Assembly (NCBI GenBank): GCA_944321635.1 | Contig: CALULY010000010.1 | Location: 35,930 to 99,929, forward strand | DNA from: an uncultured Bacteroidaceae bacterium | GTDB lineage: Bacteria > Bacteroidota > Bacteroidia > Bacteroidales > Bacteroidaceae | DNA: 64,000 nt | Direction of reading: 5' to 3' | Shown: positions 35,720-46,366 of the stretch, piece by piece | How positions within the stretch are numbered: the stretch's first letter is position 1 | Layout: every line of letters begins with the position of its first letter | Notes under the pieces: generated by a model | Told to the model about the DNA's origin: nothing | The model's database searches: none | What the model saw: only the letters and a program-made list of their open reading frames with translations | Program-made: the position numbers and the translations under genes

Positions 35720-38700
35720 ATGATAACGAAAGACAACATTGAAAAATTACTCTCTCTCCTGCATTTTGAACGGGAAGGCGATGTGTTCACAAAATCATAC
35801 GAAGGTGTAAGCCTCCCGTTGAAAGTGGATTTAAGACGCAAGCATTTCCATTACAATGAGATTGGCATTACCGTAGGTCGTGAGACAACGAGTAATTTTT
35901 CAGAACCAGAAAACTTTGTCGTGTTTGAATGCATTGACCGTCTGCTTTCGATGGGCTACAAGCCTGAGCATATAGAGCTTGAACCGGCGTGGAAACTGGG
36001 ACATACACAAAAGGGCGGCTATGCTGACATTTGGGTGCGGACACACAGCAGTCTGTCTGGCGAAATGGCGACAGACAAGGAATCCTTGCTAATCATTGAG
36101 TGCAAGAAACCTGATGAATTTGAGGATGCTTGGCGGGATACGCTCGAAGACGGCGCACAGCTGTTCAGCTACTTCCAGCAAGAGCAATCGACGAAGTTCC
36201 TTTGTCTTTACACATCCGATTTTGATGGTGAAAGGACAAAGCCTGCATACTACCTGATCAACGTGCAAGACAATGAGGAGAAGTTGAAGAACGATCCAGG
36301 AGCACCTACTTATAAAGATGCGAAGAACAATAAGCAGCTGTTCCGCGTATGGCATGACACATATCAATGCGACGCTGCCACACGGGGATTGTTTGAGGAT
36401 GACATCCAGCCCTACCACATCGGCAAAAACAAATTTTCAGTCAAGGATCTTGCCCCAATAAGCAACGATGAGATCAAGAAGAAATACAACGAGTTTGCAA
36501 CCATCCTCCGACGGCACAATGTCGGAGCAAAAGAAAACGCTTTTGACAAACTTGTCAATCTGTTCCTTGCAAAGGTTGTTGACGAGACAAACAATCCGGA
36601 TGATTTGCATTTCTACTGGAAAGGGGCGGCATACGATGACGATTTTTCCTTGCAGGACCGTTTGCAGAGACTCTATCGCGACGGAATGGAAAAGTTCTTG
36701 AATGAAACGGTAACTTACATTGAAAACGAACAGATAGAGAAGGCCTTCCGTTGGTACAAGAAAGACCCGGATGCGACGATGAAGACGGTGATGGAGTACT
36801 TCCGTGCATTGAAGTTCTATTCGGACAACGACTTTTCCTTCATCAGCGTCCACAACGAACGTCTGTTCAAGGAAAACGCAAAAATCCTGCGCGAGGTGCT
36901 GCTGATGCTCCAAAACATCAAACTCAAATCCACGACAGAGGAAGGGCGGGACACAGAGACAAACCAGTTTTTAGGCGATCTTTTCGAAGGCTTCCTCACA
37001 AAAGGTGTAAAACAAAGCGAGGGCCAATACTTCACACCGATGCCGATTGTCCGCTTCATTGTTTCGTCTCTTCCATTGGAACAGATTGTAAGCCAAAGTG
37101 AAAGCATACCGTCGTGCATCGATTACGCTTGCGGTGCCGGGCATTTCCTTACGGAGTACGCGGTCAGAATCAAAGAATTCGTAGAGAAATACCGCCCAGA
37201 CACAGACATCCATGAATACTACAAGCACATCACCGGAATAGAAAAAGAATACCGATTGTCTAAAGTCTCCAAAGTCTCCGCATTCATGTACGGGCACGAC
37301 GAGACTAACATCATTTACGCCGACGCCTTGCAACCACACGCCGCTCTGCAACGGGGCAGTTATGACGTGCTTGTCGCCAATCCGCCCTACGCAGTGACAG
37401 GATTCCTTGAGACACTCAGCGACAGCGACCGTGCAGCATTTTCCCTGTTTAGCAATAGCATCAACACCGCTAAGAACAATGCCATAGAGACATTTTTCAT
37501 GGAACGTTCTGCACAGCTCATGCGTGCTGGCGGAGTTGCCGGCATCGTGTTGCCTGTCTCGGTGCTCAACAAGGGAGGCATCTATGCCCGGGCGAGGGAA
37601 ATAATCTTGGAAAACTTCGACATTGTATCTCTTGCCGAATTTGGCAGCGGCACATTCGGCAAGACAGGAACGAATACCGTCGTATTGTTCCTTCGCAGGA
37701 AAGAAACCAATACTCCTGCGGCGGAGCATTACCGCAACCGCGTCAAAACCTGGTTTGCGGCAAGCAATCCGGCGGAAGACATCTATCAGGACGAGCACTT
37801 GCTGCAAGCCTATTGCGACCATTGCGGATACGAACTGGAAGATTACCGCACATTCCTTAAAGATGGAATCATCCATAAAGCCTTGTCTGAGACCGAGGTG
37901 TTCACGGCTTATCGTGAGTCGTTTGACAGCACTGACCGCAATGCAATGAAGGGAGTGTGCGATGCGGCAAAGGACATCCGCAACCGATTCCGTGCAAGAA
38001 GCAAAACGCAAACTTTCCGCAAGCTGACAGAGCCCCAAAAGAAAGCCGAAAAAGAAAAGGCTCTGCGCAATTTCATCATTGCCATAGAGCGGGAAAAAGT
38101 CTATATTTTCTTGCTGGCATTTACCGTTGATACTCCAGTGCTTATTGTGAAGTCTCCAACAACAACGACCGCAATAAAGAAGTTCCTCGGTTACGAATGG
38201 AGTGACAGCAAAGGCAACGAAGGGATAGAATACCTGCACTTGTCGAAGTCTAAATCAGAAAACGATGACGAGGGAGATGACGATGACACGGTTCAGCAAA
38301 TCCGTGGGATAAACGGGATACGCACACCGTTGTTCAATCCCGATGATTTGTGCGACCCAGCAAAGATTAACACTTTGATTCGCCAGAACTTCTTGGGCGA
38401 AGATGTCATAGTACCGGAAGATTTGTCCGGTATCGTTTCGCAAGCAAGGCTTGTGGATATGATTGATTTCAAGCGCACTGCGTTTGATAAAGCGGTAAAA
38501 ACGAGTGGAAGTTCTCAAGAACCAATAAAGGAATTTGGGATTGATTTAATTTACAAGTCAATAAAAAATGTTGCGCCAATAACATCAACTAAAATAGATT
38601 TTTCAGAGATTATTAGCTCTGAATATATCACTACTGATAATATGCTTCAAGATTTTGGAGGAGTAGAAGCTTATACTGGTAATCCAATACAAGGGAATGT

Positions 38701-39610
38701 AACTTATTATCAAATAGGCGATATTCTGATGTCAAACATTCGTCCGTATTTAAGGAAGATCTGGATATCAAATAGAAACGGAGGATGCAGTTCTGATGTA
38801 ATTGTGTTTAGACCAGCAAAAGGTGTTTTGCCATCTTATATCGGATGTTTATTGCAAAGACAAAAATTCATAGACTTTGTAATGGCTGATATTAAGGGAT
38901 TAAAAATGCCAAGAGGAAATAAATCAAATATAGAAAGGTATTTGATACCTATTCCATCGCAAGAGATTCAACAGACAATCGTTGCTGAATGTAATGCTGT
39001 CGATAAAGAGGTAAAAGAGGCAAGAGAACAAATTGCAAAAGCCGAATTAGAAATAGAACGTACTTTCTCCAATGCTACAAGAAACGCAACAAAAACATTA
39101 AAGCTCAACGACTCTCGCACCTTTAATCTTTCTATTGGTAGGCGTGTCGTTTCAAATGAGATTGTGCAGGACGGACGATATAAAGTTGTAAGTGCAAATG
39201 TGCGTGACGAGTTTGGACGAATCAATCATTCTGTATTAGATGATTTTTCTGTCCCTTCTGTGCTTTGGGGGATTGATGGTGACTGGATGGTAAATTACGT
39301 TGAAAAAGATATCCCATTTGCTCCGACAGATCATTGTGGGGTTATCAGGGTGCTTGATGAAATAGAAATACTTCCGAAATACTTGACTTACCCTCTTTTA
39401 AAAGCTGGAGAACAAGAAAGATTTTCTCGTGCAAATCGCGCATCAACAGAAAGAGTGCGTGCGTTGACGATAACTGTTCCAGACATTAAGATTCAAAGAG
39501 ATGTTGTTGCTAAAGTTTTTGAATGCGAAACAAAGATAGCCGAAGCGCAACTCATCATCGACAGCAGCGCAGAGCGCAAACAAGCGATTCTGGACAAATA
39601 CTTGAAATAG
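35720..39610 (+). CDS. Single-polypeptide restriction-modification-specificity enzyme (N6-adenine)
   Basis: 1296 residues combining three activities. Residues about 1-200 form an HsdR_N-like PD-(D/E)XK nuclease (E88, D103 in GGYADIWV, E127-C-K129 in LLIIECKK). Residues about 400-700 form an HsdM-type methyltransferase (EGQYFTPMPIVRFIV near 433, SAM motif DYACGAGHF near 467, NPPY near 554). Residues about 920-1290 hold two HsdS-like target-recognition domains separated by a helical spacer. There is no helicase motor, so it should cut near its site like type IIG/BcgI-like enzymes. The recognition part is much more AT-rich than the rest. No partner subunits are adjacent. Confidence 0.88.
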   Translation: MITKDNIEKLLSLLHFEREGDVFTKSYEGVSLPLKVDLRRKHFHYNEIGITVGRETTSNFSEPENFVVFECIDRLLSMGYKPEHIELEPAWKLGHTQKGGYADIWVRTHSSLSGEMATDKESLLIIECKKPDEFEDAWRDTLEDGAQLFSYFQQEQSTKFLCLYTSDFDGERTKPAYYLINVQDNEEKLKNDPGAPTYKDAKNNKQLFRVWHDTYQCDAATRGLFEDDIQPYHIGKNKFSVKDLAPISNDEIKKKYNEFATILRRHNVGAKENAFDKLVNLFLAKVVDETNNPDDLHFYWKGAAYDDDFSLQDRLQRLYRDGMEKFLNETVTYIENEQIEKAFRWYKKDPDATMKTVMEYFRALKFYSDNDFSFISVHNERLFKENAKILREVLLMLQNIKLKSTTEEGRDTETNQFLGDLFEGFLTKGVKQSEGQYFTPMPIVRFIVSSLPLEQIVSQSESIPSCIDYACGAGHFLTEYAVRIKEFVEKYRPDTDIHEYYKHITGIEKEYRLSKVSKVSAFMYGHDETNIIYADALQPHAALQRGSYDVLVANPPYAVTGFLETLSDSDRAAFSLFSNSINTAKNNAIETFFMERSAQLMRAGGVAGIVLPVSVLNKGGIYARAREIILENFDIVSLAEFGSGTFGKTGTNTVVLFLRRKETNTPAAEHYRNRVKTWFAASNPAEDIYQDEHLLQAYCDHCGYELEDYRTFLKDGIIHKALSETEVFTAYRESFDSTDRNAMKGVCDAAKDIRNRFRARSKTQTFRKLTEPQKKAEKEKALRNFIIAIEREKVYIFLLAFTVDTPVLIVKSPTTTTAIKKFLGYEWSDSKGNEGIEYLHLSKSKSENDDEGDDDDTVQQIRGINGIRTPLFNPDDLCDPAKINTLIRQNFLGEDVIVPEDLSGIVSQARLVDMIDFKRTAFDKAVKTSGSSQEPIKEFGIDLIYKSIKNVAPITSTKIDFSEIISSEYITTDNMLQDFGGVEAYTGNPIQGNVTYYQIGDILMSNIRPYLRKIWISNRNGGCSSDVIVFRPAKGVLPSYIGCLLQRQKFIDFVMADIKGLKMPRGNKSNIERYLIPIPSQEIQQTIVAECNAVDKEVKEAREQIAKAELEIERTFSNATRNATKTLKLNDSRTFNLSIGRRVVSNEIVQDGRYKVVSANVRDEFGRINHSVLDDFSVPSVLWGIDGDWMVNYVEKDIPFAPTDHCGVIRVLDEIEILPKYLTYPLLKAGEQERFSRANRASTERVRALTITVPDIKIQRDVVAKVFECETKIAEAQLIIDSSAERKQAILDKYLK

Positions 39611-39787
39611 ACAGAGTGCCCCCACCCTTTCAACCCATCACAGCCACTCCTATTGGAAGCAGTGGACTACAAAACAAGCTGTTGGAAGGGCGGGAAAACC
39701 TACAAACCCATTCCCTTGTACTCACAGTTTGGGCAATCTGCCTTGGCCCATTCTGCTGGATAAAAACACAATGGATATGGAACAACA

Positions 39788-39822
39788 AAAAAGAGAGCCA
39801 CATCTCTGTAACTCTCTCTTAA
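39788..39822 (-). terminator. tRNA-Phe terminator
   Basis: On the minus strand a GAGAG / CTCTC hairpin followed by six T residues immediately after the tRNA. Confidence 0.75.
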
Positions 39823-39824
39823 AG

Positions 39825-39897
39825 TGGTGCCACCAGGAATCGAACCGGGGACACAAGGATTTTCAGTCCTTTGCTCTACCAACTGAGCTATGGCACC
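39825..39897 (-). tRNA. tRNA-Phe (anticodon GAA)
   Basis: 73-nt cloverleaf: acceptor GGTGCCA / TGGCACC, D-arm AGCTCAGTTGGTAGAGC, anticodon loop CTGAAAA with GAA, T-arm GGTTCGATTCC and discriminator A. The 3' CCA is not encoded. Its 3' end faces the restriction-modification gene, 215 bases away. Confidence 0.97.
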
Positions 39898-40193
39898 AGC
39901 GTTTTTTGTTTTGCGTTGCAAAGGTAGGACAATAAATTTAAATGGCAAGCATTTTGGAAGTTTTTTATTATGATTTTGATAGAAATAAAGACAACGGCCT
40001 AATCACAAAACCTATAAAGTCCTGACTAATTGAGTGTTAATCCACATCCGCGTATATGCCACTCAAAGGCATTTTTCCCGAACCGGCTATCAGGACAAGT
40101 AGAAACGATTAGCTAAAATATCTGTCCTTTGGAGCTTTTTGTGAGATTAATGCCTATTTTTACCCGCATCCATAACCAATAAACGCAGCGAAT

Positions 40194-43097
40194 ATGAGGA
40201 AATCCATTTCATTAGCAATCATTGCGGCCTCATTGATGTTCACGGCTTGTTCCCAGTACAAGTATGAGACCATTGAAGGCGATCCGACCAAGACACGCAT
40301 CTACACGCTTGACAACGGGCTGAAAGTCTACCTGAGCGTCAACGACCAGCAGCCACGCATCCAGACATTCATTGCCGTGAACGTAGGCGGGAAGAACGAC
40401 CCGGCCGAGACCACAGGGCTTGCCCACTACTTCGAGCACTTGATGTTCAAGGGCACAGAACAATTCGGCACGAGCGATTACCAAGCAGAGAAGCCCATGC
40501 TCGACGAGATAGAGCATCTTTTCGAAGTCTACCGCACGACCACAGACAGCAGCCGCAGGGCGGAAATCTACCGGCAGATAGACTCCATCAGCTACGAAGC
40601 ATCCAAACTGGCAATACCCAATGAATACGACAAACTCATGTCACTCATCGGTGCATCGGGGACAAACGCATTCACGTCTAAAGATATGACTGCATACGTC
40701 GAGGACATCCCATCCAACCAGGTTGAAAACTGGGCAAAGATACAGGCCGACCGCTTCATGCACCCAGTCATCCGCCTCTTCCACACAGAGCTTGAGACTA
40801 TATATGAGGAGAAAAATATGTCGCTGACAAGGGACAACGACAAAGTGATGGAGGCACTCGACGCAGCATTGTTCCCCAACCATCCATACGGGACACAGAG
40901 CGTGCTCGGCTCACAAGAGCATCTGAAAAACCCGTCGATAACCAATGTCAAAGACTACCACCGCACCTACTACGTGCCCAACAACATGGCCATCTGCATG
41001 TCCGGCGATTTCAATCCCAACGAAGTCATAAGGACGATCGACAAATACTTTGGCGACATGCGTCCCAACCCCGAACTGCCCAAACTGCAGTATGAGCAGG
41101 AACAGCCCATCACCTCGCCCATCGTCAAGGAAGTCTACGGCCTCGAAGCCGAAAACATCACCCTCGCCTGGCGCTTGCCTGCCGCCACAGACAAGGACAA
41201 TGACATCGCACAGATGGCCGACTACATCCTCAACAACGGCACGGCAGGGCTCTTTGACCTCGACTTGTTGCAGCGGCAGAGGTTGCTTTCGTGTTACAGC
41301 TTCGCCTACCTGCAACCTGACTATGGCTCATTCATCATCAACGGCCGTTCCAAAGAGGGGCAGACACTCGACGACGTGCGGCAGCTCCTGCTCGCCGAGG
41401 TCGCCAAGTTGCGCAACGGCGAGTTTGACGACGACCTCATCGAGGCGACAGTCAACAACCTCAAGCTGCAAGAGATGAACCTCATCGAGGACAATTACAG
41501 CCGGGCATATATGCAAGCCGAGGCATTCAACAACGGCCAGCAATGGGCTGACGTCGTAAGCCGCCTCGACCGCATGGCACGGATAACCAAAGAGGACATC
41601 ATGGCATGGGCAGCCACCTACCTGACCGACGACAACTATGCAGTCGTCTACAAACGGACAGGCGAGGACAAGGGCATACAAAAGATTGCCGCGCCCCGCA
41701 TAACCCCCATCGAGACCAACCGAGACGCACAGAGCGATTTCCTCGTCGAGATGCAACAGACGCCCGTCAGGGGCATCGACCCTGTGTTTGTCGATTATGA
41801 CAAAGATTTGTCACAGATGAAAGCCAAAGCAGAGACCAACATACTCTACAAACACAACGGCGTCAACGACATTGCCACTATCGTCTACACTTATGACAGA
41901 GGGACAATCACAGACCCCACCTTGTCCTATGCGGCAGAATACCTGAACTACCTCGGCACAGAGGACAAGACTGCCGAGCAACTGGCAATGGAGATGTACA
42001 AGCTAGCCTGCTCCTACCACATTTCTGTGGGATACGAGGAGACGAGCATCAGCATCTCAGGTCTGAGTGAAAACCTTGGCAAAGTGATCGACGTGGTGGA
42101 AGACTTCATCCGCAACGCCGTGCCAGACGAGGCTATCCTTGCCGAATACAAAGACAACGTAGTGCAGGCACGCAAGAACTCCAAGCTAAGCCAGGGAGCA
42201 TGCTTCGGCAGGTTGCAACGCTACACCATGATGGGCAAAGAGATGATCGACCGCCTCACCATCGACTACCGTGAGCTTGCCGCCATGACATCCACCGGCC
42301 TGCTGGACGACCTGCGGGATCTGATGGAATGCGAGCATGAGATCCTCTACTACGGACCGGCGAGCAAGGATGAATTGCTCGCGACCATCGAGCAGCACCA
42401 CTACATCGCCGACGAGCCCGCCCAGCTTGAGAGGCAACACATCACCTATCGCCAACCTGGCGAGAGGAGCAAGGTGTTCCTGACTGACTACGACGCCAAC
42501 CAGCTCTACTACCTGCAATACTCCAACCGTGGCGAGAAGTTTGACCTGGCAGCAAACCCGGCGATCACGATGTATGACGAATATTTTGGCGGCGGCATGA
42601 ACTCCATCGTATTCCAAGAGATGAGAGAAGCACGCGCCCTCGCCTACTCGTCATTCGCAATGCTGGCTTCTCCGTCCGACATGGCCGAGCCCTACTATTA
42701 CTACGCCTACATCGCGACGCAAAACGACAAGATGCGGCAGGCAATCGAGGCGTTTGACGAAATCATCAACGATATGCCATTGTCAGACCGTGCATTTGAC
42801 ATAGCCAAACAAGCCATCACCGCCCGCCTCAAGACCGAGCGTGTCACTGGCATTGGCGTGCTGTGGGACTACCGCTATGCCCGTGACCTCGGGCTGGACG
42901 AGCCGTTGGAAAAACAGTTGTATGCCAAGTTGCAAGGCATGACACTCGACGACGTGGCGGCGACGCAGGAGCGATGGGTCAAGGGCAGGAGTTACGACTA
43001 CGCCATCCTCGGCAGGGTGAGCGACCTCGACACCGACTACCTCAAGACGTTGGGCGATGTCGAGGTGGTCACGCTGGAGGAGATATTCGGCTACTGA
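40194..43097 (+). CDS. M16-family zinc metallopeptidase lipoprotein
   Basis: 967 residues with a lipoprotein signal (LMFTACSQ, Cys19). The N-terminal catalytic domain carries HYFEH (His78, Glu81, His82), and two-domain M16 architecture follows to the C terminus (YYGPASKDELLATI; FGGGMNSIVFQEMREA). Paralogue of the 28.9-31.7 kb gene, but membrane-anchored. Likely an envelope peptidase for peptide nutrition or turnover. Monocistronic, followed by a strong hairpin. Confidence 0.93.
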   Translation: MRKSISLAIIAASLMFTACSQYKYETIEGDPTKTRIYTLDNGLKVYLSVNDQQPRIQTFIAVNVGGKNDPAETTGLAHYFEHLMFKGTEQFGTSDYQAEKPMLDEIEHLFEVYRTTTDSSRRAEIYRQIDSISYEASKLAIPNEYDKLMSLIGASGTNAFTSKDMTAYVEDIPSNQVENWAKIQADRFMHPVIRLFHTELETIYEEKNMSLTRDNDKVMEALDAALFPNHPYGTQSVLGSQEHLKNPSITNVKDYHRTYYVPNNMAICMSGDFNPNEVIRTIDKYFGDMRPNPELPKLQYEQEQPITSPIVKEVYGLEAENITLAWRLPAATDKDNDIAQMADYILNNGTAGLFDLDLLQRQRLLSCYSFAYLQPDYGSFIINGRSKEGQTLDDVRQLLLAEVAKLRNGEFDDDLIEATVNNLKLQEMNLIEDNYSRAYMQAEAFNNGQQWADVVSRLDRMARITKEDIMAWAATYLTDDNYAVVYKRTGEDKGIQKIAAPRITPIETNRDAQSDFLVEMQQTPVRGIDPVFVDYDKDLSQMKAKAETNILYKHNGVNDIATIVYTYDRGTITDPTLSYAAEYLNYLGTEDKTAEQLAMEMYKLACSYHISVGYEETSISISGLSENLGKVIDVVEDFIRNAVPDEAILAEYKDNVVQARKNSKLSQGACFGRLQRYTMMGKEMIDRLTIDYRELAAMTSTGLLDDLRDLMECEHEILYYGPASKDELLATIEQHHYIADEPAQLERQHITYRQPGERSKVFLTDYDANQLYYLQYSNRGEKFDLAANPAITMYDEYFGGGMNSIVFQEMREARALAYSSFAMLASPSDMAEPYYYYAYIATQNDKMRQAIEAFDEIINDMPLSDRAFDIAKQAITARLKTERVTGIGVLWDYRYARDLGLDEPLEKQLYAKLQGMTLDDVAATQERWVKGRSYDYAILGRVSDLDTDYLKTLGDVEVVTLEEIFGY

Positions 43098-43116
43098 CCC
43101 TTCGCGGGTATGTGAC

Positions 43117-43156
43117 GAAGAGGCACGCAGGCATCACCTGCGCGCCTCTTTTTCAT
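43117..43156 (+). terminator. M16 lipoprotein gene terminator
   Basis: AAGAGGCACGCAGG pairs with CCTGCGCGCCTCTT (one mismatch) around a 5-base loop, followed by a T run. Confidence 0.8.
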
Positions 43157-43202
43157 TGATATGATGGCCTGATGCATTACACCGAATGCAATGGCGGAAG
43201 AG

Positions 43203-43275
43203 GTCTTTTGTAAGTGCGACTTACAATCTTTGTAAGTCACATTTACAACCTTTGTAATTGTCTATAACAAAGGAC
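43203..43275. repeat. 22-bp triple-unit element, site 2
   Basis: Three units of about 22-23 bases (starting near 43204, 43228 and 43250), each beginning with CTTTTGTAAGT or CTTTGTAA and ending in TACAAY or TAACAA. Inverted ends are GTCTTTTGT and ACAAAGGAC. It sits between two convergent genes. Confidence 0.85.
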
Positions 43276-43378
43276 ATCTTTCGCCGGATCATCCGACCCA
43301 TTGCGGCGAGACATAAGAATTGCCGCCTGCACACCCTTTGTCAAGGGGCGGCAGGCGGCAAACATACGGCGCAGAGCG

Positions 43379-44752
43379 TCACTCCAGCGTCAGCACTTCG
43401 TCGGGGGCGTAGGTGGTCATTATGCGCCACTCCTGCGGATAGAGGTTGTTGACGCGGCTGCCAATCCGCTTGACGAAGCCGAGCGGGACGGACTTGTATG
43501 TCACAAGGCAGTAGCCCCTCCCCTCGCCCTCCAGTTGCAATGCCCCACGGCGCAGGTAGGCGATGGCATCTTCATAGGCCAACTCGACCGACGGGAATGC
43601 CCCCTCGGCGCGGATGACACTTACCGCCAGGGCGTGAAGTGGGATGATGTCCTTGCCCTTGGCAGTCGCAACTGCCGTCCCGGCCTTGACGACACGGAGC
43701 TGGCTTGCAAGCATAGCGGCGGTGCGCGCCCACCGTTTCGGCACGGCGGCGAATGCTCCCCTGTCCATCACAAACTCAAATGCCTGGCTGCCCTCCACCA
43801 TGTCCTTGACAGCTTGCGGCACAGCGATGTTCTGCCTCTTGTCCTTGACGCTGCGCGGGGCGGCGGTGGAGGCATCGTCACTGTCCTTGCGCAGGACGGC
43901 CATGAATAGCCCTTCGCCTCGCGTCCTGTGCGGCAGGAAACGGTACACCGGCACGTCCGTCCCGTCAAGCGCGCCGGTCACGCCCCAGCCCGCCTCCAGC
44001 GGGACAGCGAGGGGGATGGCACCGAGGGTGTCGATGAGCCAATGGATGTTCTTCTCATTCTCTTCAAGATTATATGTGCAGGTGCTGTAAACCAGCAGCC
44101 CGCCAGGACGCAACGCCTGCCAGGCATCCGACAGGATCGCCCTCTGGCGTTGGGCGCATTGCTCGACGTTGGCGGGCGACCATTCGGCGATTGCGCCTGC
44201 GTCTTTGCGGAACATCCCTTCGCCCGAACACGGCGCATCGACAAGGATGAGGTCAAAACATCCGCCCAGCCGCGCGAAGTCTGCCGGGGCATTGTTTGTG
44301 ACCATGGCCGAGGCAGTGCCCCATTTGGTCAGGTTCTCGGCAAGGACCGGCACACGGTTGCGCACCACCTCGTTGGCGACAAGCATCGACCCATCGGGCA
44401 ATGACGAGCAGAGCAAGGTCGATTTTCCTCCCGGGGCGGCGCACAGGTCCAATGCCAGCACCGGCGCATCGACGAGAGTGCGCACCACTTGGTCAAGGAA
44501 CATCGACGAGGCTTCTTGCACATAGTATGCCCCGGCATGAAACAACGGGTCGAATGTGTAGGTCATCCGCCCGCCGAGGTAACGTCCCGTCCGACACCAA
44601 GGCACGGGCGTGCCGCCCTCCCAAGCGGTCTTTGCACGGTTGAGGCGTATGCTGGCAGGCTGTTCGCCGCCGATGGCATCGAGCATGAGGCGGGCTTCAT
44701 CGCCCATTATCCCCTGCATCGAGGCTATGAATTCAGATGGCAATGCCGTCAT
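43379..44752 (-). CDS. rRNA cytosine-C5 methyltransferase, RsmF/NOL1-NOP2-Sun family
   Basis: 457 residues. SAM-binding LDLCAAPGGKST (about 100), VDAPCSGEGMFRKD with one catalytic Cys (about 178) and YSTCTYNLEEN with the second (about 224), followed by the C-terminal PUA-like and RsmF-type extensions. Probably methylates 16S rRNA; exact position not decidable. It ends near the 22-bp element and lies 13 bases after the FAD oxidoreductase gene, so the two are likely one transcript. Confidence 0.9.
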   Translation of the reverse strand: MTALPSEFIASMQGIMGDEARLMLDAIGGEQPASIRLNRAKTAWEGGTPVPWCRTGRYLGGRMTYTFDPLFHAGAYYVQEASSMFLDQVVRTLVDAPVLALDLCAAPGGKSTLLCSSLPDGSMLVANEVVRNRVPVLAENLTKWGTASAMVTNNAPADFARLGGCFDLILVDAPCSGEGMFRKDAGAIAEWSPANVEQCAQRQRAILSDAWQALRPGGLLVYSTCTYNLEENEKNIHWLIDTLGAIPLAVPLEAGWGVTGALDGTDVPVYRFLPHRTRGEGLFMAVLRKDSDDASTAAPRSVKDKRQNIAVPQAVKDMVEGSQAFEFVMDRGAFAAVPKRWARTAAMLASQLRVVKAGTAVATAKGKDIIPLHALAVSVIRAEGAFPSVELAYEDAIAYLRRGALQLEGEGRGYCLVTYKSVPLGFVKRIGSRVNNLYPQEWRIMTTYAPDEVLTLE

Positions 44753-44765
44753 GGTGCATATATAT

Positions 44766-46322
44766 TTATGGTTTGACAGTCAGTGCCAACGCGTCGGCGC
44801 AACGTTCCCCGTCGATGGCAGCCGAGACTATGCCGCCGGCATAGCCCGCCCCTTCGCCGCAGGGGTACAGCCCGGCAACCGAGACGTGTTGCAACGTTTC
44901 CGGGTCACGGACTATGCGGACGGGGGATGAAGTCCTCGTCTCCACGCCGATGACAGTGGCGTGGTTGGTGAGGAATCCTTTGGCCGACTTTGAGAAAAGC
45001 ACGAACCCTTTGCGCAGCCTGTTGGAAACGAATGCGGGCAGCCAGAAATGCAACGGCGATGCCACCAATCCGGGAGTGTACGAACTCTCTGGCAGCGAAT
45101 CACCCAACTTGCCGTTGACGAAATCGGCCATCCTCTGTGCCGGGGCTGTCTGCCGCATCCCGCCTTGCTGCCAGGCATTGCGCTCAAGCTGCTCTTGGAA
45201 ACGCATCATGCACAACGCATCGTCATCAGAGACAGCACCCACGTCGGTGGGGCGCACCTCGACGACCATGCCGGAATTGGCCCAGCGCGAACCACGGTTG
45301 GATGGCGACATCCCGTTGACCACCACTTGCTCGGGACCGCTCGCCGCCGGGACGACAAAACCGCCTGGGCACATACAAAAGCTGTACACTCCCCGTCCAT
45401 CGACCTGCGCGACCATGCTGTACTCGGCTGCCGGCAAATAACGTCCACGCCCCTCGCTGCTGTGGTACTGCAAACAGTCGATGAGGTGTTGGGGATGCTC
45501 CAGCCGCACACCGACAGCCAATGCCTTGGCCTCGATGCCTATGCCGTTGTCATGCAGCCAGCGGTATACGTCGCGGGCCGAATGCCCCGTGGCGAGTATC
45601 ACGTCGCCCATGAACGTCTCGCCAGTCGATGCCTCGACCCCTATGACGCGACCGTCCTTGACGATCAGCGCAGTCATCCGTGTCTGGAAATGGAACTCGC
45701 CGCCGCACGCAGTGATTGTCTCGCGGATGTTCTCGATGACCCGTGGCAACTTGTCCGTGCCGATATGTGGATGGGCATCGACCAGTATGGCCGTGTCCGC
45801 ACCGTGCTGGCAGAGGACGTTGAGCACCTTATCGACGCTGCCACGCTTCTTGCTGCGGGTATATAGCTTGCCGTCTGAGAAAGCCCCAGCCCCACCCTCG
45901 CCGAAGCTGTAATTGGACTCGGGGTCAACGGTGTGGGTGCGGCTGATTTGGGCGATGTCCTTTTTCCTCTCCCTGACGGATTTGCCGCGTTCGAGTATTA
46001 TGGGTTTGATGCCATGCTCTATCAATCTCAACGCGGCAAACAGCCCGCCGGGGCCTGCACCGACCACCACAGCCTGCCGCTTGCCGTCAACGGGACGGTA
46101 TTCGGTCGTGGCAAAGGCTGCCTCATCCGGCTGCTCGTTGACAAAGGCTCGTATCTTGAGATTGACCATCACACGCCGTTGACGGGCATCGATGCTGCGT
46201 TTCAGCACTCGGACAATCAAGGACTGTGCCGGATAGCCTTTTTCCTGCACCAGATATTCTCGCAACTTCCTCTCATCAAATGCCACGTCGGGATAGACAC
46301 GCAGCTGAAGTTCTTCTACCAT
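44766..46322 (-). CDS. FAD-dependent oxidoreductase (NAD(P)/FAD, HI0933-like group)
   Basis: 518 residues. A small N-terminal domain (to about 80) precedes the FAD-binding Rossmann motif VVVGAGPGGLFAALRLIEHG (about 85-105). The loop NYSFGEGGAGAFSDGKLYT and a C-terminal GEGAGYAGGI motif, which closes the FAD site, are both present. The substrate is unknown; such proteins are widespread single genes annotated as dehydrogenases. ATG at 46322; shares a strand and probably a transcript with the RsmF-like gene. Confidence 0.85.
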   Translation of the reverse strand: MVEELQLRVYPDVAFDERKLREYLVQEKGYPAQSLIVRVLKRSIDARQRRVMVNLKIRAFVNEQPDEAAFATTEYRPVDGKRQAVVVGAGPGGLFAALRLIEHGIKPIILERGKSVRERKKDIAQISRTHTVDPESNYSFGEGGAGAFSDGKLYTRSKKRGSVDKVLNVLCQHGADTAILVDAHPHIGTDKLPRVIENIRETITACGGEFHFQTRMTALIVKDGRVIGVEASTGETFMGDVILATGHSARDVYRWLHDNGIGIEAKALAVGVRLEHPQHLIDCLQYHSSEGRGRYLPAAEYSMVAQVDGRGVYSFCMCPGGFVVPAASGPEQVVVNGMSPSNRGSRWANSGMVVEVRPTDVGAVSDDDALCMMRFQEQLERNAWQQGGMRQTAPAQRMADFVNGKLGDSLPESSYTPGLVASPLHFWLPAFVSNRLRKGFVLFSKSAKGFLTNHATVIGVETRTSSPVRIVRDPETLQHVSVAGLYPCGEGAGYAGGIVSAAIDGERCADALALTVKP

Positions 46323-46366
46323 ATATTATATTGTTTTTGATTTTGCAGATTATGATTCTATTCAAA

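Noticed and set aside
36971..38239. Long antisense open frame (422 codons) within the restriction-modification gene
   Set aside because: No recognisable domain; the opposite strand encodes a clear methyltransferase with intact motifs. The frame is a by-product of coding composition.
39825..39897. tRNA-Phe as attachment site of an island carrying the R-M-S gene
   Set aside because: No integrase and no copy of the tRNA 3' end was seen on the far side near 35.6 kb, so integration is not supported.
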